This document shows positions 46,576 through 55,477 of a stretch of DNA of 64,000 nt, in pieces. The position numbers were made by a program, and so were the translations under genes. Source of the DNA: CAVQBP01 sp963723205 (lineage in GTDB: Bacteria > Bacteroidota > Ignavibacteria > Ignavibacteriales > Ignavibacteriaceae); the NCBI GenBank assembly GCA_963723205.1, contig CAVRQC010000017.1, positions 1 through 64,000 of the forward strand, written 5' to 3'. Position 1 is the stretch's first letter, and every line of letters begins with the position of its first letter. A model generated the notes under the pieces. The model was given only the letters and a program-made list of their open reading frames with translations. It was not told the origin of the DNA and did not search any database.

Positions 46576-47193
46576 ATGAATATCACATTGAAAATAGCAG
46601 TCTTTGTCTCCGGTAGAGGCTCAAATCTTAAAGCCATTTTAGATTCACCGGATTTAAAGAGTATTGTGGAAGTCAAAGCGGTTTTTAGTAATAAAGCTGA
46701 TTGCATTGCATTTAAAATTGCGGATAATTTTGCAATAAAAACCTACTGTCTTGGAACAGGTGAAAGTCAAGTTAGCTATAGTGATTTAGCTGAAAAATTA
46801 AAAGACCTGGAAATAGATTTTATTGTTCTGGCTGGATTTTTAAAATTAATTCCTGATGAAGTGATTCGAAAATATAAATGGAAGATTATTAATATTCATC
46901 CTGCATTGCTTCCATCTTTTGGCGGGAAAGGAATGTATGGAATAAATGTTCATAGAGCTGTTTTTAATTCATCTGTAAAAGTCTCTGGAGCTACAGTCCA
47001 TTTTGTTGATGAAACATATGATACCGGTAAAATCATATCCCAAAGATGTGTCGATATTTCAGACGTAAAATCTCCGGAAGAAATTGCAGAAAGAGTTTTG
47101 GAAATTGAACATAAAATTCTCCCTTGTGTCATATATAATATTGCAAAGGGAAAAGTCAAAGTAATCGATGAGAGAGTTGTGATAGAAAAGTAG
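46576..47193 (+). CDS. purN: Phosphoribosylglycinamide formyltransferase (PurN)
   Basis: This 205-residue enzyme transfers a formyl group from 10-formyl-tetrahydrofolate to GAR in purine synthesis. The substrate-binding N-terminal motif is VFVSGRGSNLKAI. The catalytic residues by alignment with E. coli PurN are N106 and H108 (NIHPALLPSFGGKG) and D145 in HFVDETYDTG. Length is typical. purH follows 134 bp later, so purine genes are grouped although they are not tightly coupled. Confidence 0.95.
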   Translation: MNITLKIAVFVSGRGSNLKAILDSPDLKSIVEVKAVFSNKADCIAFKIADNFAIKTYCLGTGESQVSYSDLAEKLKDLEIDFIVLAGFLKLIPDEVIRKYKWKIINIHPALLPSFGGKGMYGINVHRAVFNSSVKVSGATVHFVDETYDTGKIISQRCVDISDVKSPEEIAERVLEIEHKILPCVIYNIAKGKVKVIDERVVIEK

Positions 47194-47327
47194 CGGCTGG
47201 CATATGAATTGTTTGAAAATTATTTAGATTTTTACATTTTCTTCCTTATGTTTGTTGAATAAAATCTTATCTTTTTTCCTTTATATATTAAAGTTAATTA
47301 ATAAAAAATTATTGGAAGTTAATAAAA

Positions 47328-48845
47328 TTGAACAAGTTAGCATTAATCAGCGTATCGGATAAATCAAATATAACAGAATTTGCACAATCATTAATAGGAC
47401 TTAACTATAAAATAGTCGCAACCGGGAATACAGCGAAACTTTTGTCATCAAAAGGAATAAATGTAACTGAAGTAAGCAATCTTACTGGTTTTCCGGAAAT
47501 TTTTGATGGGAGAGTGAAAACACTTCATCCTAAAATTCTTGGAGGAATCTTATTCAGGAGAGATAATGAATCGGATAAAAAAGAAGCGGATGAAAATGAA
47601 ATCCTCCCGATCGATATAGTATGTGTAAATTTATATCCCTTTGTAAAAACTATTGAGAACCCGAATTCCGACCTCGATACAATAATTGAAAATATAGACA
47701 TCGGCGGTCCAACTTTAGTCAGAGCTTCTGCAAAAAACTATCAACATGTTTCCATATTAACTAATCCTTCCCAGTATGCTGATGTAATAGAGGAACTTAA
47801 AAAAGGAGATATAAGTTTAGAGACACGAAAAAAGCTGGCTGTAGAAGCTTTTTCGCATACCGCATCTTATGATACTTATATTTCTAAATTTTTAGAAGAA
47901 AAATTCTCACATAATACAAACAGCTTTAAGATTAACCTGGTTAAAGAAAAAGATTTAAGATACGGTGAAAACCCCCATCAAAAAGCTGCATTGTACGGTA
48001 ACTTTCATTCCTATTTTGAGGTCTTTCATGGTAAGGAATTATCATACAATAATATTATGGATTTAGTTGCCGCTGTGGAATTGGTAGAGGATTTAGGTGA
48101 TAATACATGTGCAATCATTAAGCATATGAATCCTGCAGGTGCGGCAAAAGGAAAAGATCCTCTGGAAGCTTACGAGAGAGCATTAAAATGTGATCCTGCT
48201 TCCGCTTTCGGCGGCATTGTTACTTTTACAGCGACTGTTGATGAAATGGTTGCTGAAAAATTGAATGATATCTTCCTCGAGATAATATGTGCTCCTGATT
48301 ATACTGAAGGTGCGGTAGAGATCTTAACAAAAAAGAAAAACAGGCGACTATTAAAGCAGCTGAAATCAGTTAGGGATACAAATGTATATTTCAGAAATAT
48401 TCCCGGTGGTGCAATTGTCCAGGATGCCGACAAAGTTACTTTGAATGGAAGTGAATTGAAAACAGCAACTATTAAAGAACCTACTAAATCTGAGCTGGAT
48501 GATCTCCATTTTGCGTGGATAGTTGCAAAGCATACAAAATCAAATGCAATTGTCTTTGTAAAAGATAAAGCTACATTAGGTGTTGGCGGTGGACAAATGT
48601 CAAGACTTGATTCTGCTAAAATTGCTGCAATGAAGGCTAAAGAATACGGACTTGATTTAAAAGATTCTGTTGCTGCCTCAGATGCTTTTTTCCCATTCCC
48701 TGATACCCTTGTGGAAATAATTAAATGCGGGGCTGTTTCAGTTATTCAGCCAGGCGGTTCGGTCAGGGATAATGAAGTTATTGATGCAGCTAACCAGAAT
48801 AATATTTCAATGGTCTTTACAGGTCTAAGGCACTTTAAGCACTAA
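47328..48845 (+). CDS. purH: Bifunctional AICAR formyltransferase / IMP cyclohydrolase
   Basis: This 505-residue enzyme performs the last two steps of purine synthesis. The N-terminal IMP cyclohydrolase domain has VSDKSNITEFAQSL, GFPEIFDGRVKTLHPKI and NIDIGGPTLVRASAKN. The C-terminal AICAR transformylase has LRYGENPHQKAALYG, IIKHMNPAGAAKG and a late SDAFFPFPD. Length matches PurH. It starts with TTG; GGAAG lies about 9 bases upstream. It is followed by a 169-bp gap before mreB. Confidence 0.97.
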   Translation: MNKLALISVSDKSNITEFAQSLIGLNYKIVATGNTAKLLSSKGINVTEVSNLTGFPEIFDGRVKTLHPKILGGILFRRDNESDKKEADENEILPIDIVCVNLYPFVKTIENPNSDLDTIIENIDIGGPTLVRASAKNYQHVSILTNPSQYADVIEELKKGDISLETRKKLAVEAFSHTASYDTYISKFLEEKFSHNTNSFKINLVKEKDLRYGENPHQKAALYGNFHSYFEVFHGKELSYNNIMDLVAAVELVEDLGDNTCAIIKHMNPAGAAKGKDPLEAYERALKCDPASAFGGIVTFTATVDEMVAEKLNDIFLEIICAPDYTEGAVEILTKKKNRRLLKQLKSVRDTNVYFRNIPGGAIVQDADKVTLNGSELKTATIKEPTKSELDDLHFAWIVAKHTKSNAIVFVKDKATLGVGGGQMSRLDSAKIAAMKAKEYGLDLKDSVAASDAFFPFPDTLVEIIKCGAVSVIQPGGSVRDNEVIDAANQNNISMVFTGLRHFKH

Positions 48846-48948
48846 GTTTAATGCAAAAATAAATATTATATTAAAATTTTAATTGATTGATATATGAACT
48901 TAAAAAGCTGAATATAATAAATGAAATTTTATAAATTAGAAACGACAT

Positions 48949-48990
48949 CTTCCGTTTTCCATTTACCATCTTCCATTAACCATGTTCCAT
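48949..48990. repeat. Degenerate TTCCATYTWCCA word repeat before mreB
   Basis: Six near-copies of cttcc(a/g)t or ttaccat words in 42 bp (for example cttccgttttccatttacca). It is the third example in the window of short-word degenerate repetition in an intergenic space. It ends about 25 bp before the mreB start. Confidence 0.5.
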
Positions 48991-49014
48991 CTATATTAGA
49001 ATATGCGAGGCATT

Positions 49015-50040
49015 ATGGGATTTTTTGATTTTTTTTCTGCAGACATTGCCATTGATCTTGGCACTGCCAATACTCTTATTTGGGTAAAAGGCAAGGGTAT
49101 TGTCTTAAATGAACCCTCAATTGTAGCTTTTGATAAGAATACAAAAAAGATTATCGCATTGGGTAATAAGGCAAAAGAGATGCAGGGAAGGGAACATAAG
49201 GAGATAAGAGTAACCAGGCCGATGAGGGATGGTGTTATTGCCGATTTTGAAATTGCTGAAGGGATGATAAGAGCTTTTATAAAGAGGGTTAAAGGAGGTG
49301 CCTTTGCAAGTAAAAGAGTAGTTGTGGCTGTCCCAAGCGGTGTAACTGAAGTTGAAAAGAGAGCTGTTAGAGATAGTGCAGAACATGCCGGTGCAAAGGA
49401 AGTGCATCTTATAGCCGAACCTATGGCGGCTGCAATCGGAATTGGAATCGATGTTGAAGCTGCTGTTGGTAATATGATCATCGATATCGGTGGCGGAACT
49501 ACGGAAATTGCAATCATAGCTTTATCGGGAATCGTTAACGAAGAATCAATTAGAATTGCCGGCGATGAAATGAATTATGCTATAATGCAGTTTTTTAAGA
49601 AAAATCATAATATCCTTATTGGTGAAAGAACAGCCGAAGCAATAAAATGTGAGGTTGGATCTGCTGTCCCTTTAAAAGAAGAAATAACAATACAGGTTAA
49701 AGGACGTGACCTGGTAGGCGGTATTCCCAAAACAACAGAGGTAAGTTCTGTTGAGATTAGGGAAGCCCTTTCGGAAGCCATATCTCAGATCGTCGATGCA
49801 GTGAGGCAGTCTCTGGAAAGAACTCCTCCGGAACTTTCTGCCGATATTTTGGATAGAGGTGTTATGATAACCGGCGGAGGTGCTTTATTAAAAGGGCTTG
49901 ATGAAAGAATACGGATGGAAACAAATCTCCCAGTTAATGTTGCTGAAGATCCTTTAACCGCTGTTGCCCGCGGTGCAGGCAAAGTTATTGAAAATTTAAA
50001 TCATTATTCAAAAGTATTAATTCGTAATAGAAGATATTAA
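49015..50040 (+). CDS. mreB: Rod-shape-determining actin homologue MreB
   Basis: This 341-residue protein is a cytoplasmic actin-like filament protein that guides lateral cell-wall synthesis. Phosphate-1 motif AIDLGTANTLIWVKG, phosphate-2 MIIDIGGGTTEIAII and the adenosine motif VMITGGGALLKGLDERI are all present. The ATG at 49015 (MGFFDFFSADIAIDLG) is the usual MreB start and has GAGG 4 bases before it; an ATG at 49003 would overlap that site. It is the first gene of a five-gene cell-shape operon. Rod shape of the cell is implied. Confidence 0.97.
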   Translation: MGFFDFFSADIAIDLGTANTLIWVKGKGIVLNEPSIVAFDKNTKKIIALGNKAKEMQGREHKEIRVTRPMRDGVIADFEIAEGMIRAFIKRVKGGAFASKRVVVAVPSGVTEVEKRAVRDSAEHAGAKEVHLIAEPMAAAIGIGIDVEAAVGNMIIDIGGGTTEIAIIALSGIVNEESIRIAGDEMNYAIMQFFKKNHNILIGERTAEAIKCEVGSAVPLKEEITIQVKGRDLVGGIPKTTEVSSVEIREALSEAISQIVDAVRQSLERTPPELSADILDRGVMITGGGALLKGLDERIRMETNLPVNVAEDPLTAVARGAGKVIENLNHYSKVLIRNRRY

Positions 50041-50879
50041 TGTTTCGATTCTTTACCCATGTATGGTTTGGCTTTAAAGAATATATTGTACTGGTAGTTT
50101 TAGTAATAGTCAGTTTTGTTGTCCTTTCTCTTAATCAAAAACCCGAAGTAAAAAATGTCAGAGCAATAGCATTCGGTAGTTTCGCTGCTGTTACATCAAT
50201 AGTTTCAGATTTAATAAATATAGCAAACATAAAAAGCGAAAATAGACGGCTGAGAGAAGTAAATGCCGAACTCATGCTCCAGGTTAACAGACTTCGTGAG
50301 TATGGAATTCAAAATGAGGAATTAAGTAATCTCCTTAAATTAAAAGATACCCTTAAATATCCATTAATCCCCGCTGCAATAGTTTCAAAATCTTTTTCAA
50401 AGATACAGGGAACAATAACCATAAATGCGGGCTCTAAAGACGGGGTGAAACCCGGTATGCCGGTTATTAATGATGAAGGATTAATAGGAATAATATATAA
50501 TGCATCGGAAGATTATTCAATCGCAAGGACTTTAAAAAACTTCGATTTAAAAGTGACCGTAAAAGATCAGAGAAGCAGGATAGACGGGATAATGAAATGG
50601 AACGGTGAAAATCTCGTTATAATAAATGTTCCTAAAACTTATGACGTTGAACCCGGTGATCGTATAATCACCAGTGATATAAGCTCAATAATACCTGTAC
50701 CTCTGCCGGTTGGTATTGTTACGGGGCTGAGCAACATAAAGACAGGCATTTTTAATGAAGTAAAAGTTAAACCATTTGTTGATTTTCTCAGGGTGGAAAA
50801 TGTGTTTGTACTTGGAATAGTTGAAAGTAGGCAAATAAAAAATTTGGAAATGAATTTTTATAAAAGAAATGAAAATTGA
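50040..50879 (+). CDS. mreC: Rod-shape-determining protein MreC
   Basis: This 279-residue protein has one N-terminal membrane helix (about 12-32), a coiled-coil segment (about 60-95, ENRRLREVNAELMLQVNRLR) and periplasmic beta domains, including INAGSKDGVKPGMPVINDEG and LIGIIYNASEDYSIARTL. It links cytoplasmic MreB to the wall-synthesis enzymes. Its start overlaps the mreB stop (TAATG), and its end overlaps mreD by 11 bp, which shows tight translational coupling. Confidence 0.95.
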   Translation: MFRFFTHVWFGFKEYIVLVVLVIVSFVVLSLNQKPEVKNVRAIAFGSFAAVTSIVSDLINIANIKSENRRLREVNAELMLQVNRLREYGIQNEELSNLLKLKDTLKYPLIPAAIVSKSFSKIQGTITINAGSKDGVKPGMPVINDEGLIGIIYNASEDYSIARTLKNFDLKVTVKDQRSRIDGIMKWNGENLVIINVPKTYDVEPGDRIITSDISSIIPVPLPVGIVTGLSNIKTGIFNEVKVKPFVDFLRVENVFVLGIVESRQIKNLEMNFYKRNEN

Positions 50880-51357
50880 TTATATCGTTGCTGTTCTGTT
50901 GTTTTTCCCTTTACTTATTATACAGACTACTATTGTTCCGCTCGTTGCAATTAATGGTGTTATCCCCGATTTGATAATAATCCTGCTCGCTTTTTATACC
51001 TTGAAAATGGGTCAGCTGCACGGAACCATTCTCGGTTTCGTATACGGGCTTTTATTCGATCTCATAACCGGTGGTTTGTTAGGAAGTTCCATGCTTTCCA
51101 AAACTATAACCGGTTTTGTTATCGGATATTTTTATAATGAAAATAAAAAAGATATTTATCTGAAATCTCTTATATTTCCTTTAATTGTATTACTAGCTTC
51201 CACAATAGATTCATTTATTTTATCATTTTTTTCAACTATAGATTTAAATACTTCAATTACAACTTTTTTTATAGAACAGGGAATTTTGCCTGGAATTTAT
51301 ACTGCAGTGTTTAGTATAATAGTAATCGTATTCTATCCCAGGAGAAGCAGCAGTTGA
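50869..51357 (+). CDS. mreD: Rod-shape-determining protein MreD
   Basis: This 162-residue protein has four to five membrane helices. It contains the MreD-type YGLLFDLITGGLLGSSMLSK segment, which fits the family. It acts with MreC in the elongasome at the inner membrane. MreD is poorly conserved, so the call relies on its size, topology and place between mreC and the PBP2 gene. Its TGA overlaps the TTG start of mrdA (TTGA). Confidence 0.92.
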   Translation: MKIDYIVAVLLFFPLLIIQTTIVPLVAINGVIPDLIIILLAFYTLKMGQLHGTILGFVYGLLFDLITGGLLGSSMLSKTITGFVIGYFYNENKKDIYLKSLIFPLIVLLASTIDSFILSFFSTIDLNTSITTFFIEQGILPGIYTAVFSIIVIVFYPRRSSS

Positions 51358-53165
51358 AATCAGATAAATTTGCATCTATAAAAAGAAGGACTATTGTATA
51401 TTCAATTATTATAGGCTGTTTCCTGCTTTTTATCTTTCGGCTTTTCCAGATGCAGGTGATTCAATATAAAAGTTACGATGAAAAATCGGCTGATAATAGT
51501 ATCAAACCCGTTGAACAAATCCCTTTAAGGGGAATATTTCTCGACAGGAATGGTGAAGTTGTTGTTAATAATATTCCTGCCTATACACTTAGAATTACTC
51601 CTGCATATTATGACAGAAAATTAAATAAGTTATTGGAAGCCGAACTTAATGTTGAACCGGGCTATATTGATAAGATATTGTATAACAACCGGATTTATTC
51701 AAAATATGTTCCCATAAGAATTAAACGCGGTGTGGATTTTAAGGTTATTTCATGGTATGAAGAAAATTCAGAAGACCTGCCCGGTGTAGACTATATAGTT
51801 GAAATGCAGAGAGGATATCCGGCCGGTATTATGGGAGCCCATATGTTCGGATATACCAAGGAAGTATCTCTTCAGCAGTTAAAAAAAGATAGCTATTATA
51901 AACCGGGAGATTATATAGGTTATACAGGTGTTGAAAAACAATATGAATCTTATTTGAGGGGAGAAAAAGGTTATAATTATGTCCTTGTCGATTCAAAGAG
52001 GAGAGAAATCGGAAAATATAAGAACGGAGTAGACGATATTCCTTCAGTTAAAGGTGAAGACCTTGTATTATCTATTGATGCCGATGTTCAGAAGGTTGCC
52101 GAAGAAGAATTAAAGGGGAAAAGAGGAGCTATAGTTGCTATTGAACCTAAAACCGGTGAAGTCCTGGCTTTAGCTAGCGCTCCTAATTATGATTTAAATG
52201 AATTTTCATATGTTACTTCAAAAGAATATCTGCAAAAGCTTTACAATGATCCGGATAAACCTTTCTTTAACAGAGCTACTATGTCAACTAAACCGCCGGG
52301 TTCAACATTTAAAATTTTAGCTTCAATTGCTGCATTAGACCTTGGGGTTATTGATACTAATACAACTTATTATTGTCCTGGTTATTTTACTTACGGCAGA
52401 GTCTTTAAATGCGATGGTGTTCATGGAAGACTAAATGTTGAACACGCTATTGAAAAATCATGTAATGTATTTTTTTATAATTTAATTTATAAAATCGGTA
52501 TTGACAGGTGGGCAGAATATGCAAGAAGATTTGGTTTCACAAGAGAAACAGGAATTGACATAGGAGAAGAAGTCTCCGGCTTTGTACCAGACAGTAAATA
52601 TTATGAGAAGATTTACGGGCCTAAGTGGCCGAGAAGTATTATGGCAAGCCTTGGTATTGGTCAGGGGGAAGTAAACGTTACCCCGGTACAGCTTGCACAA
52701 TTTGCAGCACTGGTTGCAAATGACGGACATTCTTATAAACCTCACATTGTGAAAGGTTACCTGGAAAATGGTACAAAAAAATTTGTTCCTTTTAAGTTTA
52801 AAGCAATAAATGTCGGTATAAATAAAAAGGTTTTTGACATTGTGAAGTACGGAATGTATCTGGTAGTAAACGGTGCCGGTACTGCTGCTGCCAGCAGATC
52901 TAAAGAAATAAAAATTGCAGGCAAAACCGGGACAGCACAAAATCCGCACGGAAAAGACCACGCACTTTTCATTGCTTTTGCTCCCTATAAAGATCCTAAA
53001 ATTGCTTTATCTGTGGTTATTGAAAATGTTGGTTTCGGAGCTACTTATGCAGCTCCTATTGCAAAAAAAATGATTGAAACATATTTATTAAAGGATAAAA
53101 GGAAAAAAGAAGATATTGTTCCGGATCTTAAAACAAAAATAATAGGTGCATCGCTTGCAAATTGA
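51354..53165 (+). CDS. mrdA: Penicillin-binding protein 2 (peptidoglycan transpeptidase)
   Basis: This 603-residue class B PBP cross-links peptidoglycan during elongation. One N-terminal membrane helix (about 12-32) precedes the PBP dimer domain (PLRGIFLDRNGEVVVNNIPA). The transpeptidase motifs are S317-TF-K320 (PGSTFK), S369-C-N371 (KSCN) and K524-T-G526 (AGKTGTAQ). Length and motif spacing match PBP2. It starts with TTG overlapping the mreD stop. It is a beta-lactam target. Confidence 0.97.
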   Translation: MKSDKFASIKRRTIVYSIIIGCFLLFIFRLFQMQVIQYKSYDEKSADNSIKPVEQIPLRGIFLDRNGEVVVNNIPAYTLRITPAYYDRKLNKLLEAELNVEPGYIDKILYNNRIYSKYVPIRIKRGVDFKVISWYEENSEDLPGVDYIVEMQRGYPAGIMGAHMFGYTKEVSLQQLKKDSYYKPGDYIGYTGVEKQYESYLRGEKGYNYVLVDSKRREIGKYKNGVDDIPSVKGEDLVLSIDADVQKVAEEELKGKRGAIVAIEPKTGEVLALASAPNYDLNEFSYVTSKEYLQKLYNDPDKPFFNRATMSTKPPGSTFKILASIAALDLGVIDTNTTYYCPGYFTYGRVFKCDGVHGRLNVEHAIEKSCNVFFYNLIYKIGIDRWAEYARRFGFTRETGIDIGEEVSGFVPDSKYYEKIYGPKWPRSIMASLGIGQGEVNVTPVQLAQFAALVANDGHSYKPHIVKGYLENGTKKFVPFKFKAINVGINKKVFDIVKYGMYLVVNGAGTAAASRSKEIKIAGKTGTAQNPHGKDHALFIAFAPYKDPKIALSVVIENVGFGATYAAPIAKKMIETYLLKDKRKKEDIVPDLKTKIIGASLAN

Positions 53166-54384
53166 TTATAAATTAAAAGATAAATTTGATTTTCCGCTCT
53201 GGTTATCTGCAATTGTTCTGATTTGTATTGGATTGGCAGCTATATACAGTTCCACACTCAATAATGCTGCAGCCAGCAATAATTTTGATAAGCAGCTTAT
53301 CTGGGCAGTTATTTCAATAATTATTTTCTTTGTTGCTTATTCTTTACCCGTAAATTCTTTTAAGATGATAACAATACCTTCATACTTATTATCTCTCTTA
53401 TTATTAGCAGTTGTTGTTGTAATTGGTCGGAGAGTATATGGTGCAAAAAGCTGGTTAAACCTGGGTACATTCGGATTTCAACCTTCCGAATTTGCAAAGA
53501 TAGGAACTATCTTAGCTTTGGCTGCTTTCCTTAGCAGAAGAAATACTAATATTGAATCTTTTTCTGATATAATAATGGCGCTTGTTATAGGTTTTATCCC
53601 GGTAGTTCTAATATTATTAGAACCGGATATGGGTACAGCTTTAGTATTTATCGCCTTAATTCTAACGATGATCTTTTGGAAGGGCATAAGTTTATTTGGA
53701 CTTTTTGTAGTGCTATCACCGGGATTTGTTGCACTTTCTTCATTGTTTGGAACTTACTACCTTTTTGGTGCATTGATAATTGTTCTTGCTATTTTATTCT
53801 TCTTTAAGAAAGATATTTTTTTTAGCGGTTCTATTTTGGCGTTGAATATCGGTGCCGGTTTTTTTGCCGATTATGTTTATAAAGCTTTAAGTCCTCATCA
53901 GCAAAGAAGAATCCAATCTTTTATTGATCCCAATGCGGATCCACTTGGTGCAGGATATAATGCAATACAAGCAAGAGTTGCCATTGGTTCCGGTGGATTA
54001 TTCGGCAAGGGTTTTTTGCATGGAAATCAGACTCAATTGCAGTTTATCCCGGAACAGTGGACAGATTTTATATATTGCGTTATTGGTGAAGAATTTGGAT
54101 TTATTGGTGCAGTAGTTGTGATGATCCTTTTTTTAATTATTTTTTTAAGAATTTTAAGAATTGCATCCCTCTCTAAAGATGAATTTTTAAGTCTGACGGT
54201 TATGGGAATTCTTGCAGTTTTTGTTATACATTTTGTAATAAATATCGGGATGACTATAGGAATAATGCCCGTAATTGGCATACCGCTCCCTTTTGTTAGT
54301 TATGGCGGAAGTTCACTGCTGGTTAATATGTTTATGCTTGGTATAGTAGGGAATATTTACAGAACAAGGAAAAAATATTTATAG
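53146..54384 (+). CDS. mrdB: RodA, SEDS-family peptidoglycan glycosyltransferase
   Basis: This 412-residue protein has about ten membrane helices. The SEDS signatures are ARVAIGSGGLFGKGF and EQWTDFIYCVIGEEFGFIGA in the middle, and GIPLPFVSYGGSSLLVNMF near the end. It polymerises glycan strands with PBP2 during elongation. The GTG at 53146 lies inside mrdA (20-bp overlap); a TTG at 53155 in the same frame is an alternative start. It is the last gene of the mre-mrd unit. Confidence 0.96.
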   Translation: MHRLQIDYKLKDKFDFPLWLSAIVLICIGLAAIYSSTLNNAAASNNFDKQLIWAVISIIIFFVAYSLPVNSFKMITIPSYLLSLLLLAVVVVIGRRVYGAKSWLNLGTFGFQPSEFAKIGTILALAAFLSRRNTNIESFSDIIMALVIGFIPVVLILLEPDMGTALVFIALILTMIFWKGISLFGLFVVLSPGFVALSSLFGTYYLFGALIIVLAILFFFKKDIFFSGSILALNIGAGFFADYVYKALSPHQQRRIQSFIDPNADPLGAGYNAIQARVAIGSGGLFGKGFLHGNQTQLQFIPEQWTDFIYCVIGEEFGFIGAVVVMILFLIIFLRILRIASLSKDEFLSLTVMGILAVFVIHFVINIGMTIGIMPVIGIPLPFVSYGGSSLLVNMFMLGIVGNIYRTRKKYL

Positions 54385-54511
54385 ATGATGAAATCTATAT
54401 TTAAAAATTCTATTACATAAAAAGGTCAAAGCAACATAAATAAGCGATTAATTGAAAACACGGTACTAAGAATTTAAATTACATTTCTTTAAAATATAAT
54501 TTTATAATAAT

Positions 54512-55321
54512 ATGACCGCACTTGAAAAGTTAAGAAGTAAAAATAAAGAGCTGAAATATATTTGTGTCGGGCTTGACACGGACATAAATAAAATTCCCGG
54601 ACACCTAAAAAATTCTGAGAACCCTGTCTTGGAATTTAATAGGGCGATAATTAATGAAACATGTAATTATGCCGCAGCTTACAAAATTAATTTTGCGTTT
54701 TACGAAAAGCTTGGCCCGGAAGGTTTTGAAATACTAAAACAGACTATATCTCTTATCCCGCAAGATATATTAACTATCGGAGATGCAAAAAGGGGAGATA
54801 TTGGAAATACATCTAAAATGTATGCTGAAGCTTTGTTCGATTTTTTTAATCTGGATGCAATTACGATCAATCCATACCTTGGTGAAGATTCCGTAAGTCC
54901 TTTCCTTGAAAAATATGATAAAATAATTTTTTTGCTGGCGCTTACTTCAAATCCGGGAGCCGGAGATTTTGAAAAGCTGAAATTAAATAACGATCAATTT
55001 TTATTTCAAAAAGTAATTGAAAAAGTGAAAGAGTGGAACAAAAAGAATAATTGTGGAATTGTATTCGGAGCAACAAAAATTGACGAATTGAAAGAAAATA
55101 TAAACTCTTTTGGAAATCTTCCTGTATTACTTCCAGGAGTTGGCTCACAGGGAGGAAGCCTGGAAAATGTTGTCTCAACATTTAAGGAAAATAATAAACA
55201 TGATTTTATTATCAATGTCAGCCGCGCAATAATTTATAAAAGTAATGGAAAGGATTTTGCTAAAACTGCACAAAATGAGATTATTAATCTTAATAATTCT
55301 GTTAAAGCTATTTTAATTTAA
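54512..55321 (+). CDS. pyrF: Orotidine-5'-phosphate decarboxylase, type 2
   Basis: This 269-residue enzyme decarboxylates OMP to UMP in pyrimidine synthesis. The type-2 subfamily is shown by the length (about 270) and the motif LTIGDAKRGDIGNTSKMYAE with the catalytic Lys-Asp pair, followed by NPYLGEDSVSPFL and a phosphate-binding LPGVGSQGG near the end. A 127-bp gap separates it from mrdB. The ATG is clear. Together with pyrG it supplies pyrimidine nucleotides. Confidence 0.95.
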   Translation: MTALEKLRSKNKELKYICVGLDTDINKIPGHLKNSENPVLEFNRAIINETCNYAAAYKINFAFYEKLGPEGFEILKQTISLIPQDILTIGDAKRGDIGNTSKMYAEALFDFFNLDAITINPYLGEDSVSPFLEKYDKIIFLLALTSNPGAGDFEKLKLNNDQFLFQKVIEKVKEWNKKNNCGIVFGATKIDELKENINSFGNLPVLLPGVGSQGGSLENVVSTFKENNKHDFIINVSRAIIYKSNGKDFAKTAQNEIINLNNSVKAILI

Positions 55322-55477
55322 TTGAAAATTCGTAACTTTATCCATGGAAATATAATTTTTCTAAAAACTTAAATATTCGGATGGAGTTATCAAATGAAAA
55401 ATTATACTTTCCTTCCTTTGAATCCTGTATCTTAAGATAATAGATTTTTCAATTTAACTTTTGTTAGGGGTGTTATC

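Noticed and set aside
52482..52961. 159-codon open frame antisense to mrdA
   Set aside because: Shadow of the PBP2 gene; Cys/Phe-rich translation with no motif.
55394..55435. Possible 13-codon leader peptide before the DUF2851 gene, with GGAG upstream
   Set aside because: Too short and no attenuator or conserved codon run; could be chance.
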